The notes beneath the pieces are model-generated. The model ran no database searches and had not been told where the DNA came from. It saw only the letters and a program-made list of their open reading frames with translations. 64,000 nucleotides of DNA from Photobacterium carnosum (GTDB taxonomy: Bacteria; Pseudomonadota; Gammaproteobacteria; Enterobacterales; Vibrionaceae): positions 514,052 through 578,051 of the forward strand of contig NZ_NPIB01000001.1 in assembly GCF_002849605.1 (NCBI RefSeq), in the 5' to 3' direction. Made by a program: the position numbers and the translations under genes. Positions 1 to 8,638 of this stretch are shown here, piece by piece; positions within the stretch are counted from its first letter, which is position 1; every line of letters starts with the position of its first letter.

Positions 1-660
1 TGGCGTGCAATTCGTATCAGCCTAGATCGTCCTGAAATTCTTCGTGACCAATTCCGTGCTATTTTACGTGCATCCGCTCACGGTAAAGTTCGTATCATGT
101 TCCCGATGATCATTTCGGTTGAAGAAGTACGTACGTTAAAAGCAGCAATTGAAGCGTTTAAGGTTGAATTAACAGCAGAAGGCTTGGCATTTGACGCTGA
201 CATCGAGATCGGTGTTATGGTTGAAACACCAGCAGCTGCAGCGATTGCGCACCACTTAGCGAAAGAAGTTTCTTTCTTTAGTATTGGTACCAACGATTTA
301 ACCCAGTATACTCTAGCAGTTGACCGTGGTAATGAGCTTATTTCTCATCTCTACAATCCACTATCACCTGCAGTACTTACTGTGATCAAGCAAGTTATTG
401 ATGCTTCTCACGTTGAAGGTAAGTGGACAGGTATGTGTGGTGAGCTTGCTGGCGACGAACGTGCTACCCTACTGCTATTAGGTATGGGTCTTGACGAGTT
501 CAGCATGAGTGCTATTTCGATTCCTCGCGTTAAGAAAGTTATCCGTAATGCTAACTTTGCTGACGTTAAAGCAATGGCAGAGTATGCATTAACTCTTCCT
601 ACTGCGGCTGAGATTGAAGAACACGTAGAAAAATTCATCGCAGAAAAAACCATCTGCTAA
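1..660 (+). CDS. ptsI: PTS enzyme I, C-terminal part (cut by window edge)
   Basis: The reading frame is open from the first base and ends at TAA 658-660, giving the last 219 residues of phosphoenolpyruvate-protein phosphotransferase (the full E. coli protein is about 575 residues). Enzyme I takes phosphate from PEP and passes it to HPr in the cytoplasm, starting the sugar phosphotransferase cascade. The fragment covers the PEP-binding TIM-barrel domain: [27 protein letters not shown], and GMCGELAGD with the conserved catalytic-domain cysteine at codon 436-438. The C-terminal EEKTIC-like end is also family-typical. It lies 43 bp upstream of crr, the usual ptsHI-crr order. Identification is secure; the N-terminal phosphohistidine domain lies outside the window. 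Confidence 0.97.
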   Translation, partial: WRAIRISLDRPEILRDQFRAILRASAHGKVRIMFPMIISVEEVRTLKAAIEAFKVELTAEGLAFDADIEIGVMVETPAAAAIAHHLAKEVSFFSIGTNDLTQYTLAVDRGNELISHLYNPLSPAVLTVIKQVIDASHVEGKWTGMCGELAGDERATLLLLGMGLDEFSMSAISIPRVKKVIRNANFADVKAMAEYALTLPTAAEIEEHVEKFIAEKTIC

Positions 661-703
661 TAATATAGTAGCAGATAAAATAACAACGCTTAGGAGCAAT
701 GAT

Positions 704-1213
704 ATGGGCCTGTTTGACAAATTAAAAAAAATGGTTTCTGACGATAGCAGTGAAGCTAGTGTAATTGAAATTATCGCACCACTTTCTGGCGAAATCGTTA
801 ACATCGAAGATGTGCCTGATGTAGTGTTTGCTGAAAAGATTGTTGGTGATGGTATTGCTATCAAACCAACTGGCAACAAAATGGTTGCACCAGTAAACGG
901 TACTATCGGTAAGATTTTCGAAACTAACCACGCTTTCTCTATTGAGTCTGACGATGGCATCGAGCTTTTTGTTCACTTTGGTATTGATACTGTTGAACTT
1001 AAAGGCGAAGGTTTCACTCGCATCGCTGAAGAAGGCCAAACTGTTAAAGTTGGCGACACTATCATCGAATTCGATCTTGCACTTCTAGAAGAGAAAGCTA
1101 AGTCAACATTGACTCCAGTTGTTATCTCTAACATGGACGAGATCAAAGAGCTAATCAAGCTATCTGGTGCTGTAAACGTTGGTGAAACACCAGTATTACG
1201 CATCAAGAAATAA
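704..1213 (+). CDS. crr: PTS glucose-specific enzyme EIIA-Glc
   Basis: This cytoplasmic phosphocarrier accepts phosphate from HPr and gives it to the glucose permease. Its phosphorylation state also controls adenylate cyclase, sugar permeases and, in related bacteria, FrsA. The protein has 169 residues, the same as E. coli Crr. Both family histidines are visible, His76 (TNHAFS) and the phospho-acceptor His91 ([12 protein letters not shown]). The start is set by the ribosome binding site AGGAG at 692-696, eight bases before ATG 704. It follows ptsI closely, so it is probably co-transcribed, and a strong terminator follows. A gene for the known partner FrsA lies at 17515-18774 in this window. 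Confidence 0.97.
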   Translation: MGLFDKLKKMVSDDSSEASVIEIIAPLSGEIVNIEDVPDVVFAEKIVGDGIAIKPTGNKMVAPVNGTIGKIFETNHAFSIESDDGIELFVHFGIDTVELKGEGFTRIAEEGQTVKVGDTIIEFDLALLEEKAKSTLTPVVISNMDEIKELIKLSGAVNVGETPVLRIKK

Positions 1214-1231
1214 GATAACTAATATCTTAAT

Positions 1232-1262
1232 AAAAAACGCAGCTTTCTAGCTGCGTTTTTTT
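1232..1262 (+). terminator. Rho-independent terminator of pts operon
   Basis: Inverted repeat AACGCAGC / GCTGCGTT with a short loop followed by a run of seven T. It lies 18 bp after the crr stop. The A-run on the other side means it could also work leftward. Confidence 0.85.
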
Positions 1263-1412
1263 ATATCTGCTATAAAGCGACATAGCCTATAACAACCCAC
1301 CAGATAGCCTCTGTAACACTTTGCTTATTTCACTTGAACAATGTATCTAATAGCAGTAGTTATACTAGCCAATAGGCATATAGGCTCTATTCGTTTTATT
1401 AATTAACAGTCA

Positions 1413-1444
1413 TAAAAAAACGCCACTAAAAAATAGTCGCGTTT
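1413..1444 (-). terminator. Leftward terminator after the 1481-1897 gene
   Basis: Imperfect hairpin with arms AAACGCCACT (1418-1427) and AGTCGCGTTT (1435-1444), one mismatch. On the minus strand it is followed by a seven-T run. It sits 37 bp past the stop of the leftward gene pair, so it probably ends that operon. Confidence 0.6.
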
Positions 1445-1480
1445 CTTAAGTATAATTGTCATAAATTATCAATTAATGGC

Positions 1481-1897
1481 TTATGCAGTCATCACCTCAA
1501 CTTGTAATTTAACATGTTCACAATTAGGTCCAGCCGATTCAAATAACATTGGCATATTTAATCCAGTCGATAATGTCTGTGCTAGGATAGTCCGCCAACC
1601 ACCATCGTCTAAGCGTTCTTGTACCTGTAATGCAATACTAACACTTTCAGCTGACACATCTAACAGTTGCGCACTGCCTACCACTTCACGATACAAATGA
1701 TGATTATCTTGGCTTAAACCTTCAAAAAAGATAGTTTCTTCACCAGGTAACAATGACAATGATGTATTAACTGATTGACGTAATCGACAAGCACTCTGCA
1801 TTTCAAAACTAACATCTAGTAGCCAATCAGCCATTGCTAATGGACTCAATAATGTACTTAAAAACAATTGCCCTTTACCTATTGCTAATGGTTCCAT
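1481..1897 (-). CDS. Uncharacterised 138-residue protein downstream of a DUF2919 gene
   Basis: I do not recognise this protein. The frame is open further upstream to 2101, but that part overlaps the DUF2919 gene in another frame and reads as non-coding. ATG 1897 is preceded by GAGGT on the minus strand at good spacing and gives a sensible N-terminus, MEPLAIGKGQLFLSTLLSPL. No membrane segment, signal peptide or cofactor motif is obvious. The composition is that of a soluble mixed alpha/beta protein, acidic in the middle with no cysteine cluster. It starts 20 bp after the stop of the DUF2919 gene and shares its terminator, so the two are probably one operon. Function unknown. Confidence 0.65.
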   Translation of the reverse strand: MEPLAIGKGQLFLSTLLSPLAMADWLLDVSFEMQSACRLRQSVNTSLSLLPGEETIFFEGLSQDNHHLYREVVGSAQLLDVSAESVSIALQVQERLDDGGWRTILAQTLSTGLNMPMLFESAGPNCEHVKLQVEVMTA

Positions 1898-1917
1898 TAC
1901 GACTACCTCTCTACAAG

Positions 1918-2415
1918 CTAATGTGCAAACACATCTTTTACTCGCGAGCTTCGAACTAGATATAATCCTAGCCAAACTGTTAATAACAAGCTTAATGCAC
2001 CTATCCAAGAAAATGCACCCTGACTCAATACGAGATGATATATTTGCAAAACAAAATCGATGCTGTAAGCAGCTATTAATAATTTTTTTCCATGCTGCCA
2101 CAGATAATGTATAACTTTATTATTGTTATTGCGCTGACCTGATAACCACATTAATAATAGGGATGGACTTCCCAACACCATGCCTACATAAAGAGTCTCT
2201 CGCAGTGGATAAATCAACTCAAGCAATTGTCCGCCTTGCGTTCGACTCACCCCTGCCATGATAAAAATCACCAATGCTTTCGCATTAAAAATCAGCACCA
2301 GCCATAGCATTTTATTTAATTTTAACTGCCCATGATCATCGTAGGCATTGATAGGATAAAGCAAACAACTTTCCTCATACGTGTTCAACTCAATACACAT
2401 CAATCTAGATAACAT
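1918..2415 (-). CDS. DUF2919 family inner-membrane protein (YfeZ-like)
   Basis: About 165 residues with four predicted membrane segments. The N-terminal pattern YPINAYDDHGQLKLNKMLW, then a hydrophobic stretch, then a YPLRETLYVG-like segment is what I recall for the DUF2919/YfeZ family of inner-membrane proteins of unknown function. The start is uncertain: ATG 2415 and ATG 2400 are both possible and neither has a clear ribosome binding site. It lies 20 bp upstream of the 1481-1897 gene on the same strand. Family assignment rests on recalled sequence features; no function can be given. Confidence 0.75.
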   Translation of the reverse strand: MLSRLMCIELNTYEESCLLYPINAYDDHGQLKLNKMLWLVLIFNAKALVIFIMAGVSRTQGGQLLELIYPLRETLYVGMVLGSPSLLLMWLSGQRNNNNKVIHYLWQHGKKLLIAAYSIDFVLQIYHLVLSQGAFSWIGALSLLLTVWLGLYLVRSSRVKDVFAH

Positions 2416-2800
2416 CAATATACGATGGCTTATTTCGACTCTAATCGATCAATGCATATTTAGTACTATTTAAGCGTTGTTTTTGTGGAATACCGCACTT
2501 TTCATTTATGCATATTGCCATGTAAGTCACGTTTTTTGATCTAAAACCAACAAGATGTGGTCATTTATTAACCAATTCATCACGTAAAAATAGACAAGTA
2601 AATTCTTTCTAATCATAAAGTTACAATATGAACATAGCATTAATACTATATTCATCTAAAACTGGAATTTTCATACAAAAAACTATAAATATATAAATTC
2701 CAACATAAATAACAACAGCCACACATACAGTAACACTGCTGCTAAAATGAAGTAATCAGATATAATCACTCTTATTTATCATTCATCAATAAGGTCACTA
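2416..2800. other. AT-rich divergent intergenic region
   Basis: 385 bp between the leftward DUF2919 gene and the rightward DUF2956 gene. It should hold both promoters. A TATAAT hexamer at 2761-2766 is a candidate -10 element for the rightward pair, but no convincing -35 is seen 17 bp upstream. No hairpin terminator or small ORF with a ribosome binding site was seen. Confidence 0.4.
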
Positions 2801-3157
2801 GTGCGTATGACGACCATAAAAAAAAATGCAACCCCTTCAGCAGAAACACAAATAGAAGCATTACGGGTTGCGAAGGCCACGCAAAAAGAAGGTCAAACTA
2901 AAGAACAAACAAAACTGATCGCACAAGGAATTCAGAAAGGTATTGAGCTATATAAGAAACAACAAAAAGCCAAAGCCAGAGAGCGTGATAAATTAAAGAA
3001 AAAAAATACCCAAACTAAAAATAATCAATCAGAAACTATCGATATTTCGCTGCCAGCCCCACAACTTATCTACAAGCAACATTGGTTACCATGGGGTATT
3101 GTTATTATCTCTTGGATTGGTTTTGGTGCTTATTTAGTGTATGGCAGCCTACTATGA
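2801..3157 (+). CDS. DUF2956 domain protein
   Basis: 118-residue protein of unknown function. The first 75 residues are highly charged and probably helical, with the signature AKATQKEGQTKEQTKLIAQG and then a lysine/arginine-rich stretch (KKQQKAKARERDK). A single hydrophobic segment near the C-terminus (about residues 97-115, WGIVIISWIGFGAYLVYG) suggests a tail-anchored inner-membrane protein. This layout matches the DUF2956 family I recall from Vibrio and relatives. GTG 2801 is chosen because AAGG at 2791-2794 is well spaced from it; ATG 2807 is the alternative. It overlaps the next gene by a few bases, so translation is probably coupled. Confidence 0.75.
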   Translation: MRMTTIKKNATPSAETQIEALRVAKATQKEGQTKEQTKLIAQGIQKGIELYKKQQKAKARERDKLKKKNTQTKNNQSETIDISLPAPQLIYKQHWLPWGIVIISWIGFGAYLVYGSLL

Positions 3158-3624
3158 TGAGAAAAAATATGAAGATTATTGGCTTTATAACCGCATTAAG
3201 TGGATTAATCAGTGGCTGTGCTGATCCACAATCAACGCCATGGCAGCGTCAAATAGACACACCATGCGATAATAAATCCCATTGTGTATCCACGCTTGAA
3301 CAGCGTGCAAAATTTAAGCTAGCCCCTTTTACCCTTACTGCTAAAGGTATACAAAAATGGTCCGATATTGTTGCTATTGCTCAAACATTACCAGGGGCAA
3401 AACTGATCGAGCAGGATGACCATTATTTTCATATTGAAGTTCGCAGTGCGGTGTTTGGATTTATTGACGATTTTGAAGTGAAACAACAAGCCCAGCAGCT
3501 CCAAGTAAGATCTATATCTCGCAGCGGCTATTCTGATTTTGGGGTTAACCGTAAACGAGCACAACAATTTAGAACATTATTAATCGACCAACAATTAATA
3601 CACGATACATCCACCAGCAACTGA
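3154..3624 (+). CDS. DUF1499 family lipoprotein
   Basis: Predicted lipoprotein: a short signal peptide ending in the lipobox LISGC, then a domain with the DUF1499 hallmarks CDNKSHCVSTL, PGAKLIEQDDHYFHIEVRSAVFGFIDD and SRSGYSDFGVNRKRA. Function of the family is unknown. ATG 3154 overlaps the upstream stop codon (ATGATGA). ATG 3157 and ATG 3169 are alternatives that keep the signal peptide, and all give the same mature protein. Most likely attached to a membrane facing the periplasm and made from the same transcript as the DUF2956 gene. Confidence 0.78.
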   Translation: MMRKNMKIIGFITALSGLISGCADPQSTPWQRQIDTPCDNKSHCVSTLEQRAKFKLAPFTLTAKGIQKWSDIVAIAQTLPGAKLIEQDDHYFHIEVRSAVFGFIDDFEVKQQAQQLQVRSISRSGYSDFGVNRKRAQQFRTLLIDQQLIHDTSTSN

Positions 3625-3647
3625 TTCACTAACCACAATAAGCATAA

Positions 3648-3693
3648 CAAAAAGCCATGGCCGCCTTAGTGTTAACTATGGCAGCCATGGCTT
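3648..3693 (-). terminator. Leftward terminator of the nap operon
   Basis: Long inverted repeat AGCCATGGCCGCC (3653-3665) and GGCAGCCATGGCT (3680-3692). On the minus strand it is followed by a run of five T, so it fits the end of the nap transcript, 24 bp past the last small gene. Confidence 0.7.
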
Positions 3694-3716
3694 GACGATC
3701 AGACTGTTATGACTAT

Positions 3717-3854
3717 TTAATCCAATTTTTTATCTTTACCTAACGACAATAGCCACACACTTACCGCAGCTACAGCCACAAAACCAGACAAAATAATCAT
3801 TGGCATCGCGATATAACCCAGCGTATGCCAAATTACCGATTCTAGCGTACTCAT
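3717..3854 (-). CDS. TIGR02808-type short membrane protein of the nap operon
   Basis: 45-residue protein, MSTLESVIWHTLGYIAMPMI at the N-terminus, dominated by one membrane-spanning segment and ending in a charged KDKKLD tail. Size, sequence pattern and position match the TIGR02808 family, described as a roughly 46-residue protein found beside periplasmic nitrate reductase genes in Vibrio and Photobacterium. The ribosome binding site AAGGAG is five bases before ATG 3854. It is 14 bp after napC and before the operon terminator. Role unknown; a NapE-like accessory function in the membrane is only a guess. Confidence 0.85.
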   Translation of the reverse strand: MSTLESVIWHTLGYIAMPMIILSGFVAVAAVSVWLLSLGKDKKLD

Positions 3855-3868
3855 CGTTTCTCCTTAGC

Positions 3869-4444
3869 TTATTGCCATCCAGCTACATCTTTCATATCGG
3901 GTAACTTATGGGCAATCCCTTTATGGCAATCAACACAGGTTTTATCACCCGATGCTAATGCGGTTGAGTGCTGTTTTGCACTACGAGGGGCTTGCTCAGA
4001 AAAATCCATATAGTTGAACTGGTGACAATTACGACATTCTTGAGAGTCATTATTTTTCATACGTTGCCATTCTCGTTCCGCAAGATGACCACGACGAGCA
4101 TTGAATTTTTCAGGCGTATCAATCGTACCCATCATATGTGCAAAGATTTCTTTTGATGCCTGTACTTTACGGACAATTTTATCGGTCCAATTATGAGGTA
4201 CGTGACAATCTGAACAAATAGCTCTGACACCTGAACGATTTGAAAAGTGAATTGTTTCTTGAATTTCTTTAACGATTGGCGCATGACATCCAGCGCAAAA
4301 TTCTTCTGAGTTGGTTTTTTCCATCACGGTATTAAACCCGCCCCAGAATAATAACCCACCCATAAATCCCATAAAAAGCACTAATCCAACCGCAACTTTA
4401 CTGGGTGTTTTTAGCCGTAACCAAAATGTTTTTAACCACTTCAT
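3869..4444 (-). CDS. napC: Cytochrome c-type protein NapC
   Basis: Membrane-anchored tetrahaem cytochrome c of the NapC/NirT family. It oxidises quinol and passes electrons through NapB to the nitrate reductase NapA in the periplasm. An N-terminal anchor spans about residues 16-36. Four haem-binding motifs are present: CAGCH (50-54), CSDCH (77-81), CRNCH (137-141) and CVDCH (170-174). The length of 191 residues is usual. It follows napB by 29 bp and precedes the short TIGR02808-type gene. Confidence 0.95.
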   Translation of the reverse strand: MKWLKTFWLRLKTPSKVAVGLVLFMGFMGGLLFWGGFNTVMEKTNSEEFCAGCHAPIVKEIQETIHFSNRSGVRAICSDCHVPHNWTDKIVRKVQASKEIFAHMMGTIDTPEKFNARRGHLAEREWQRMKNNDSQECRNCHQFNYMDFSEQAPRSAKQHSTALASGDKTCVDCHKGIAHKLPDMKDVAGWQ

Positions 4445-4473
4445 AGATAAACCCTTTTACTACTCAGTCACGA

Positions 4474-5001
4474 TTAACGTAATGCGCTTACACGTTTAAA
4501 ATCATTCTCAACTAATGGCTTAGCGTCGGCTTGAGGCACATGGCACTGCAAACAAAAATAACGGCTTGGCGATACATCAGACAATACTTGACCTTGTTGT
4601 GGTGACACGTAATGGGTCACACTGATCTTAGTTGCGCCCATCTCTTTGGCATTTTTCCAACTATGACACGCAAGACATTTATTGGCGTTAAGTGACACTT
4701 CATAATGGCGAATGGTATGTGGAATTAATGGCGGTTGGTAAACATAATCACTATCAATTACCCCTTGATCTCGAGGGTAACGTTTCATCAGATCTGCTGG
4801 GCGAGTTGCTTCTATTTCAGCAAGACCACGTAATGACTCAAGCCCACCAATACCACCGGGATTGTCTAATTTAGCTGCAGCAGTAATATTCGCTGTTGTC
4901 GTGGCAGCTTCAGTTGTTGCTGCTACATTGTTATCGTCACTATGTGCAATACCGCTAAGCATCAACCCTGCAACTAATGCTGCAAAAAATAATCGTTTCA
5001 T
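4474..5001 (-). CDS. napB: Nitrate reductase cytochrome c subunit NapB
   Basis: Periplasmic dihaem cytochrome c that forms a complex with NapA and receives electrons from NapC. A cleavable signal peptide covers about residues 1-20 (MKRLFFAALVAGLMLSGIAH). Haem motifs are CLACH (109-113) and CLQCH (150-154). The first 40 residues after the signal are alanine/threonine rich and low in complexity. The frame is open to 5034, but ATG 5001 has GGAG six bases upstream on the minus strand and gives a proper signal peptide. The gene lies 68 bp after napA. Confidence 0.95.
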   Translation of the reverse strand: MKRLFFAALVAGLMLSGIAHSDDNNVAATTEAATTTANITAAAKLDNPGGIGGLESLRGLAEIEATRPADLMKRYPRDQGVIDSDYVYQPPLIPHTIRHYEVSLNANKCLACHSWKNAKEMGATKISVTHYVSPQQGQVLSDVSPSRYFCLQCHVPQADAKPLVENDFKRVSALR

Positions 5002-5069
5002 GCTGTTCTCCGTCTCTAGGCATATTCTAGTCACAGTGAACGACCACTGTCGTTCACTGAATTAATGGA

Positions 5070-7556
5070 TTAGATCTTGGTGATCTTAATCGGACATTTT
5101 TTAAAATCTGTCTGTTTCGACAATGGATCCGTCGCATCCAAGATCAACTTATTAACTAAAATATTAGCATCGAAAAACGGTACGAAAACGAGTCCAACAG
5201 GAGGACGATTACGACCACGGGTTTCTACTCGACAACGTACTTCACCACGACGAGAAGCTAATAACACTTCATCACCACGACGAAGATTTCGTTTTTTTGC
5301 ATCTTCTGGATTGATATAACACCACGCATCAGGTACGGCTTTATATAATTCAGGAACACGACGCGTCATGGTGCCTGTGTGCCAATGTTCAAGCACGCGT
5401 CCAGTGCATAGCCACATATCGTAATCTTTATCTGGCACTTCTGGTGGTGCTTCATAAGGTGCTGAGATAATGAATGCTTTACCGTCAGGTTTACCATAAA
5501 AGTCCCAACCAGATCCTTTTTTAGCATAGGGATCAGTGCCTTCTTTAAAACGCCACTGAGTCTCTTTGCCATCAACCACAGGCCAACGTAAACCACGTAC
5601 TTTATGGTAAACCTCATAAGGGGCTAGATCGTGTCCATGACCACGGCCAAAACTGGCATATTCTTCAAATAAGCCTTTTTGAACGTAATAACCTTGTGCT
5701 TGTGCATCATCATTTAATGGCTGCGCTTCGGTTAATGGGTACTTATCAACGTGGCCGTTAAGGAACAAAATATCGTACATTGTTTTACCGCGGTACTGAG
5801 GCATCTTATTAAGTAATGCTTCATCCCACACTTCTTCAACTTTAAAGCGCTTAGAGAACTCCATGATCTGCCATAGATCAGATTTAGCCTCACCCGGCGC
5901 TTTAACTTGCTGATACCAAACTTGCGTACGACGTTCAGCATTACCGTAAGCACCTTCTTTTTCAACCCACATTGCAGTCGGTAGAATCAAATCAGACGCT
6001 TGAGCAGTAACCGTTGGATAAGGGTCAGAACAGACGATAAAGTTATCGGGATGACGGTAGCCTGGTAAACGTTCTTGATTAATATTTGGGCCAGCTTGCA
6101 TATTGTTATTACACATTACCCAATAAGCATTTAGTTTTCCGTCATTCAGCATTCGATCTTGCTGCACGGCGTGATAACCCGGTTTTGGTGGGATCGTACC
6201 TTCTGGTAGCTTCCAAATATTTTCAGCAATAGCACGGTGCTTAGGATTAGTCACAACTAAATCAGCAGGTAAGCGGTGAGCAAATGTACCCACTTCACGG
6301 GCAGTACCACACGCAGAAGGCTGACCTGTTAATGAAAACGGACTATTACCTGGTGTTGAAATTTTACCCGTTAATAAATGCAAGTTATAAACTAAACTTT
6401 GCATCCACACACCACGGGTATGTTGGTTCATTCCCATGGTCCACAGTGACGTTACTTTAAGGTTAGGATCAGCATAGTATTTGGCTAATTCAACTAATTT
6501 TTCAGGTTCGACCCCAGACATTTGTGACGCTTTTTCAAGGGTATATTCCGCTACTGATGCTTTGTATTCCTCAAATGTCATTGGGAATAATTCGCCAGAG
6601 TTAGGGTTTGCCGCTTGCTTTTGTAATGGATTATCATCACGTAAACCGTAACCAATATCCGTTTGAGCACGCTTAAAGTGGGTATGTTTATTAACAAAAT
6701 CCCAATTAACCGCATCATTTTCAATAATGTAATGCGCAATATAATTCGCGATAGCTAAATCAGTTTGCGGGTGGAAAATCATGCCGTTATCAGCTAATTC
6801 AAACGAGCGGTGCTCATAGGTCGATAACACATTCACTTTGACATGAGGATGACTCAAACGACGATCAGTCAGTCGTGTCCACAATACAGGGTGCATTTCA
6901 GCCATGTTTGAGCCCCAAAGCACAAACACATCCGCATGTTCAAAATCATCGTAACATCCCATGGGTTCATCAATACCAAAGGTACGAATAAAACCAACCA
7001 CTGCTGATGCCATACAGTGACGCGCATTAGGATCAATATTGTTTGAACGGAAGCCTGCCTTCATCATTTTAGAAGCAGCATAGCCTTCCATAACAGTCCA
7101 TTGACCAGAACCAAACATACCCACACCCGATGGACCTTGCTTCTTCAATGCCGCTTTCCACTTTTCAGCCATCACATCAAAGGCGTGATCCCATGACACT
7201 GGGGTAAATTCACCTTCTTTATGATACTCGCCATCTTTCATGCGTAATAATGGCGTTTGTAAACGATCTTTACCGTACATTATTTTCGATAAAAAATAGC
7301 CTTTAATACAATTGAGACCTTTGTTCACCGGTGATTGTGGATCACCTTGCGTTGCGACTACTCGTCCATTTTTAGTTCCGACTAAAACCGAACAACCCGT
7401 ACCACAAAAACGACAAGGCGCTTTATCCCATTTAATTTCAGTTTCATCAGAACTCACAATTAAATTCGTCGCTGATGCTGGTAACGAAATACCCGCTACC
7501 GCAGCAGCGGATGCTGCAGCATTTGCTTTCACAAATGCTCTTCTTGTCATTTTCAT
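5070..7556 (-). CDS. napA: Periplasmic nitrate reductase catalytic subunit NapA
   Basis: Molybdenum enzyme that reduces nitrate to nitrite in the periplasm. It has 828 residues, the same as E. coli NapA. The N-terminus is a twin-arginine signal (Arg5-Arg6 in MTRRAFVKA), so it is exported folded with cofactor. A [4Fe-4S] site is formed by Cys48, Cys51, Cys55 (CRFCGTGC) and Cys83. Cys181 in [13 protein letters not shown] is the expected ligand of the molybdenum in Mo-bisMGD. The C-terminal molybdopterin dinucleotide-binding domain is intact. Its start overlaps the end of napD by four bases (ATGA), so translation is coupled to the chaperone gene. Confidence 0.98.
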   Translation of the reverse strand: MKMTRRAFVKANAAASAAAVAGISLPASATNLIVSSDETEIKWDKAPCRFCGTGCSVLVGTKNGRVVATQGDPQSPVNKGLNCIKGYFLSKIMYGKDRLQTPLLRMKDGEYHKEGEFTPVSWDHAFDVMAEKWKAALKKQGPSGVGMFGSGQWTVMEGYAASKMMKAGFRSNNIDPNARHCMASAVVGFIRTFGIDEPMGCYDDFEHADVFVLWGSNMAEMHPVLWTRLTDRRLSHPHVKVNVLSTYEHRSFELADNGMIFHPQTDLAIANYIAHYIIENDAVNWDFVNKHTHFKRAQTDIGYGLRDDNPLQKQAANPNSGELFPMTFEEYKASVAEYTLEKASQMSGVEPEKLVELAKYYADPNLKVTSLWTMGMNQHTRGVWMQSLVYNLHLLTGKISTPGNSPFSLTGQPSACGTAREVGTFAHRLPADLVVTNPKHRAIAENIWKLPEGTIPPKPGYHAVQQDRMLNDGKLNAYWVMCNNNMQAGPNINQERLPGYRHPDNFIVCSDPYPTVTAQASDLILPTAMWVEKEGAYGNAERRTQVWYQQVKAPGEAKSDLWQIMEFSKRFKVEEVWDEALLNKMPQYRGKTMYDILFLNGHVDKYPLTEAQPLNDDAQAQGYYVQKGLFEEYASFGRGHGHDLAPYEVYHKVRGLRWPVVDGKETQWRFKEGTDPYAKKGSGWDFYGKPDGKAFIISAPYEAPPEVPDKDYDMWLCTGRVLEHWHTGTMTRRVPELYKAVPDAWCYINPEDAKKRNLRRGDEVLLASRRGEVRCRVETRGRNRPPVGLVFVPFFDANILVNKLILDATDPLSKQTDFKKCPIKITKI

Positions 7557-7825
7557 AGCTTACCCTCAGCGTGTGTATCGTAATACTCAATATGGTGATA
7601 GACCAAAAAAGTGATTAACACATGGTCTAAATTATTAATTTTATCAATTGCATCCGTTACGTAGCCTTGGTTCTCAGTCTCAAGTACTACGATAATTTTA
7701 CCTTCTTCACTTGTCGCAGGGATTTCTGTATTTGGTATCGCTAAAATTTGTTGGCTAATCGTTGCTAAATATTGTGGCTTAACGTGAACGATAAGGCTTG
7801 AGGTATGCACTTCATTTAATGTCAT
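7553..7825 (-). CDS. napD: NapA maturation chaperone NapD
   Basis: 90-residue cytoplasmic chaperone that binds the twin-arginine signal peptide of NapA and delays export until cofactor insertion. The sequence has the small ferredoxin-like fold pattern of the family: [41 protein letters not shown] and a final helix-strand unit. It lies between napF and napA and its stop overlaps the napA start codon. Confidence 0.93.
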   Translation of the reverse strand: MTLNEVHTSSLIVHVKPQYLATISQQILAIPNTEIPATSEEGKIIVVLETENQGYVTDAIDKINNLDHVLITFLVYHHIEYYDTHAEGKL

Positions 7826-7851
7826 GTTTACTCTCTAATAATTTTTTAAAT

Positions 7852-8394
7852 TTAAGGCGTTATCATTTCAATCGCAGCCACAGGACAACCATTTATACAC
7901 GCACCACAGCCACTACAATTAGCCTGATTAATAACGGGCTGGGCAACTTTTGCCACTTGCAAAGAAAAGGTAATTGCTTGTGTTTCACATTGATCGCCGC
8001 AACTACGACATTCAATGTTTTTCAATGCGATACAAGATGAATTAATGGTAGCGACTTGTGTCCATGGCAGCTGGTGCTGTGGTTCAAATAAAGGTTCAGG
8101 GCATATATCTGCACATTGATAACAAAAACTGCACTCACCTTCCCCATGATGAAAATCCACCACCGGAAAGCCACCATCACCTTTTACAATCACCTTTGTT
8201 TGACAAGCATCAACACAAGCACTGCAACGCAAACAATGATCAATAAAAGTGTTTTCGTCCTTTATCCAAGGCAAACGTTGTTGTTGAGAGGGCTGCTTAC
8301 GCGTCAAAAAACCTCGACGTGAACGATTAATCACTGCCAACTCCTTATGCTTACCTATTAATGACAACAAATCACTTTGTTGATAGCCATTCAC
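7852..8394 (-). CDS. napF: Ferredoxin-type protein NapF
   Basis: Cytoplasmic iron-sulphur protein that interacts with NapA during assembly. At 180 residues it is slightly longer than E. coli NapF. Four cysteine clusters are visible: CLRCSACVDACQ, CSFCYQCADICP, a variant cluster C-x7-C-x2-C-x3-C (CIALKNIECRSCGDQC) and a C-terminal CSGCGACINGCPVAAI. It is the first gene of the leftward napFDABC operon. There is no napG or napH, so the cluster is of the simple type seen in vibrios. Confidence 0.92.
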   Translation of the reverse strand: MNGYQQSDLLSLIGKHKELAVINRSRRGFLTRKQPSQQQRLPWIKDENTFIDHCLRCSACVDACQTKVIVKGDGGFPVVDFHHGEGECSFCYQCADICPEPLFEPQHQLPWTQVATINSSCIALKNIECRSCGDQCETQAITFSLQVAKVAQPVINQANCSGCGACINGCPVAAIEMITP

Positions 8395-8447
8395 TTTCTA
8401 TTAATTTTCTTTTACGTTATTTTTAAATATAGTCATAACTACGAACA

Positions 8448-8463
8448 TACCCATTAAGGGGTA
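8448..8463. promoter_or_regulatory. NarP/NarL 7-2-7 binding site
   Basis: TACCCAT-TA-AGGGGTA is a perfect match to the known 7-2-7 inverted heptamer consensus (TACYYMT, two bases, AKRRGTA). It lies 54 bp upstream of napF and, on the other side, about 175 bp upstream of narQ. NarP encoded next door is the likely binder. Confidence 0.8.
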
Positions 8464-8477
8464 ATTAACCCTATTTC

Positions 8478-8491
8478 TTGTTCTAGATCAA
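8478..8491. promoter_or_regulatory. FNR-type binding site
   Basis: TTGTT-CTAG-ATCAA matches the FNR consensus TTGAT-N4-ATCAA with one mismatch. Its centre is 29 bp from the centre of the NarP site. A TATATT hexamer on the minus strand (plus 8426-8431) would place the napF start point near 8419, putting this site near -65. The start point is an inference. Confidence 0.65.
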
Positions 8492-8638
8492 AAAAACGCC
8501 ACGGATAATCTCTGATTTTTTATAATTTGATCGCATAATCACTCACAACATCATAAATGACGCTCATCTCTATTTATGTATAGCGGTTAAATCTCATTTT
8601 TACTCATAACTTTTCATATATTAGGTGGTTTATCATTA

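Noticed and set aside
1898..2101. N-terminal extension of the 1481-1897 protein
   Set aside because: The frame is open, but it lies inside the DUF2919 coding region in a different frame, and a good ribosome binding site precedes ATG 1897.
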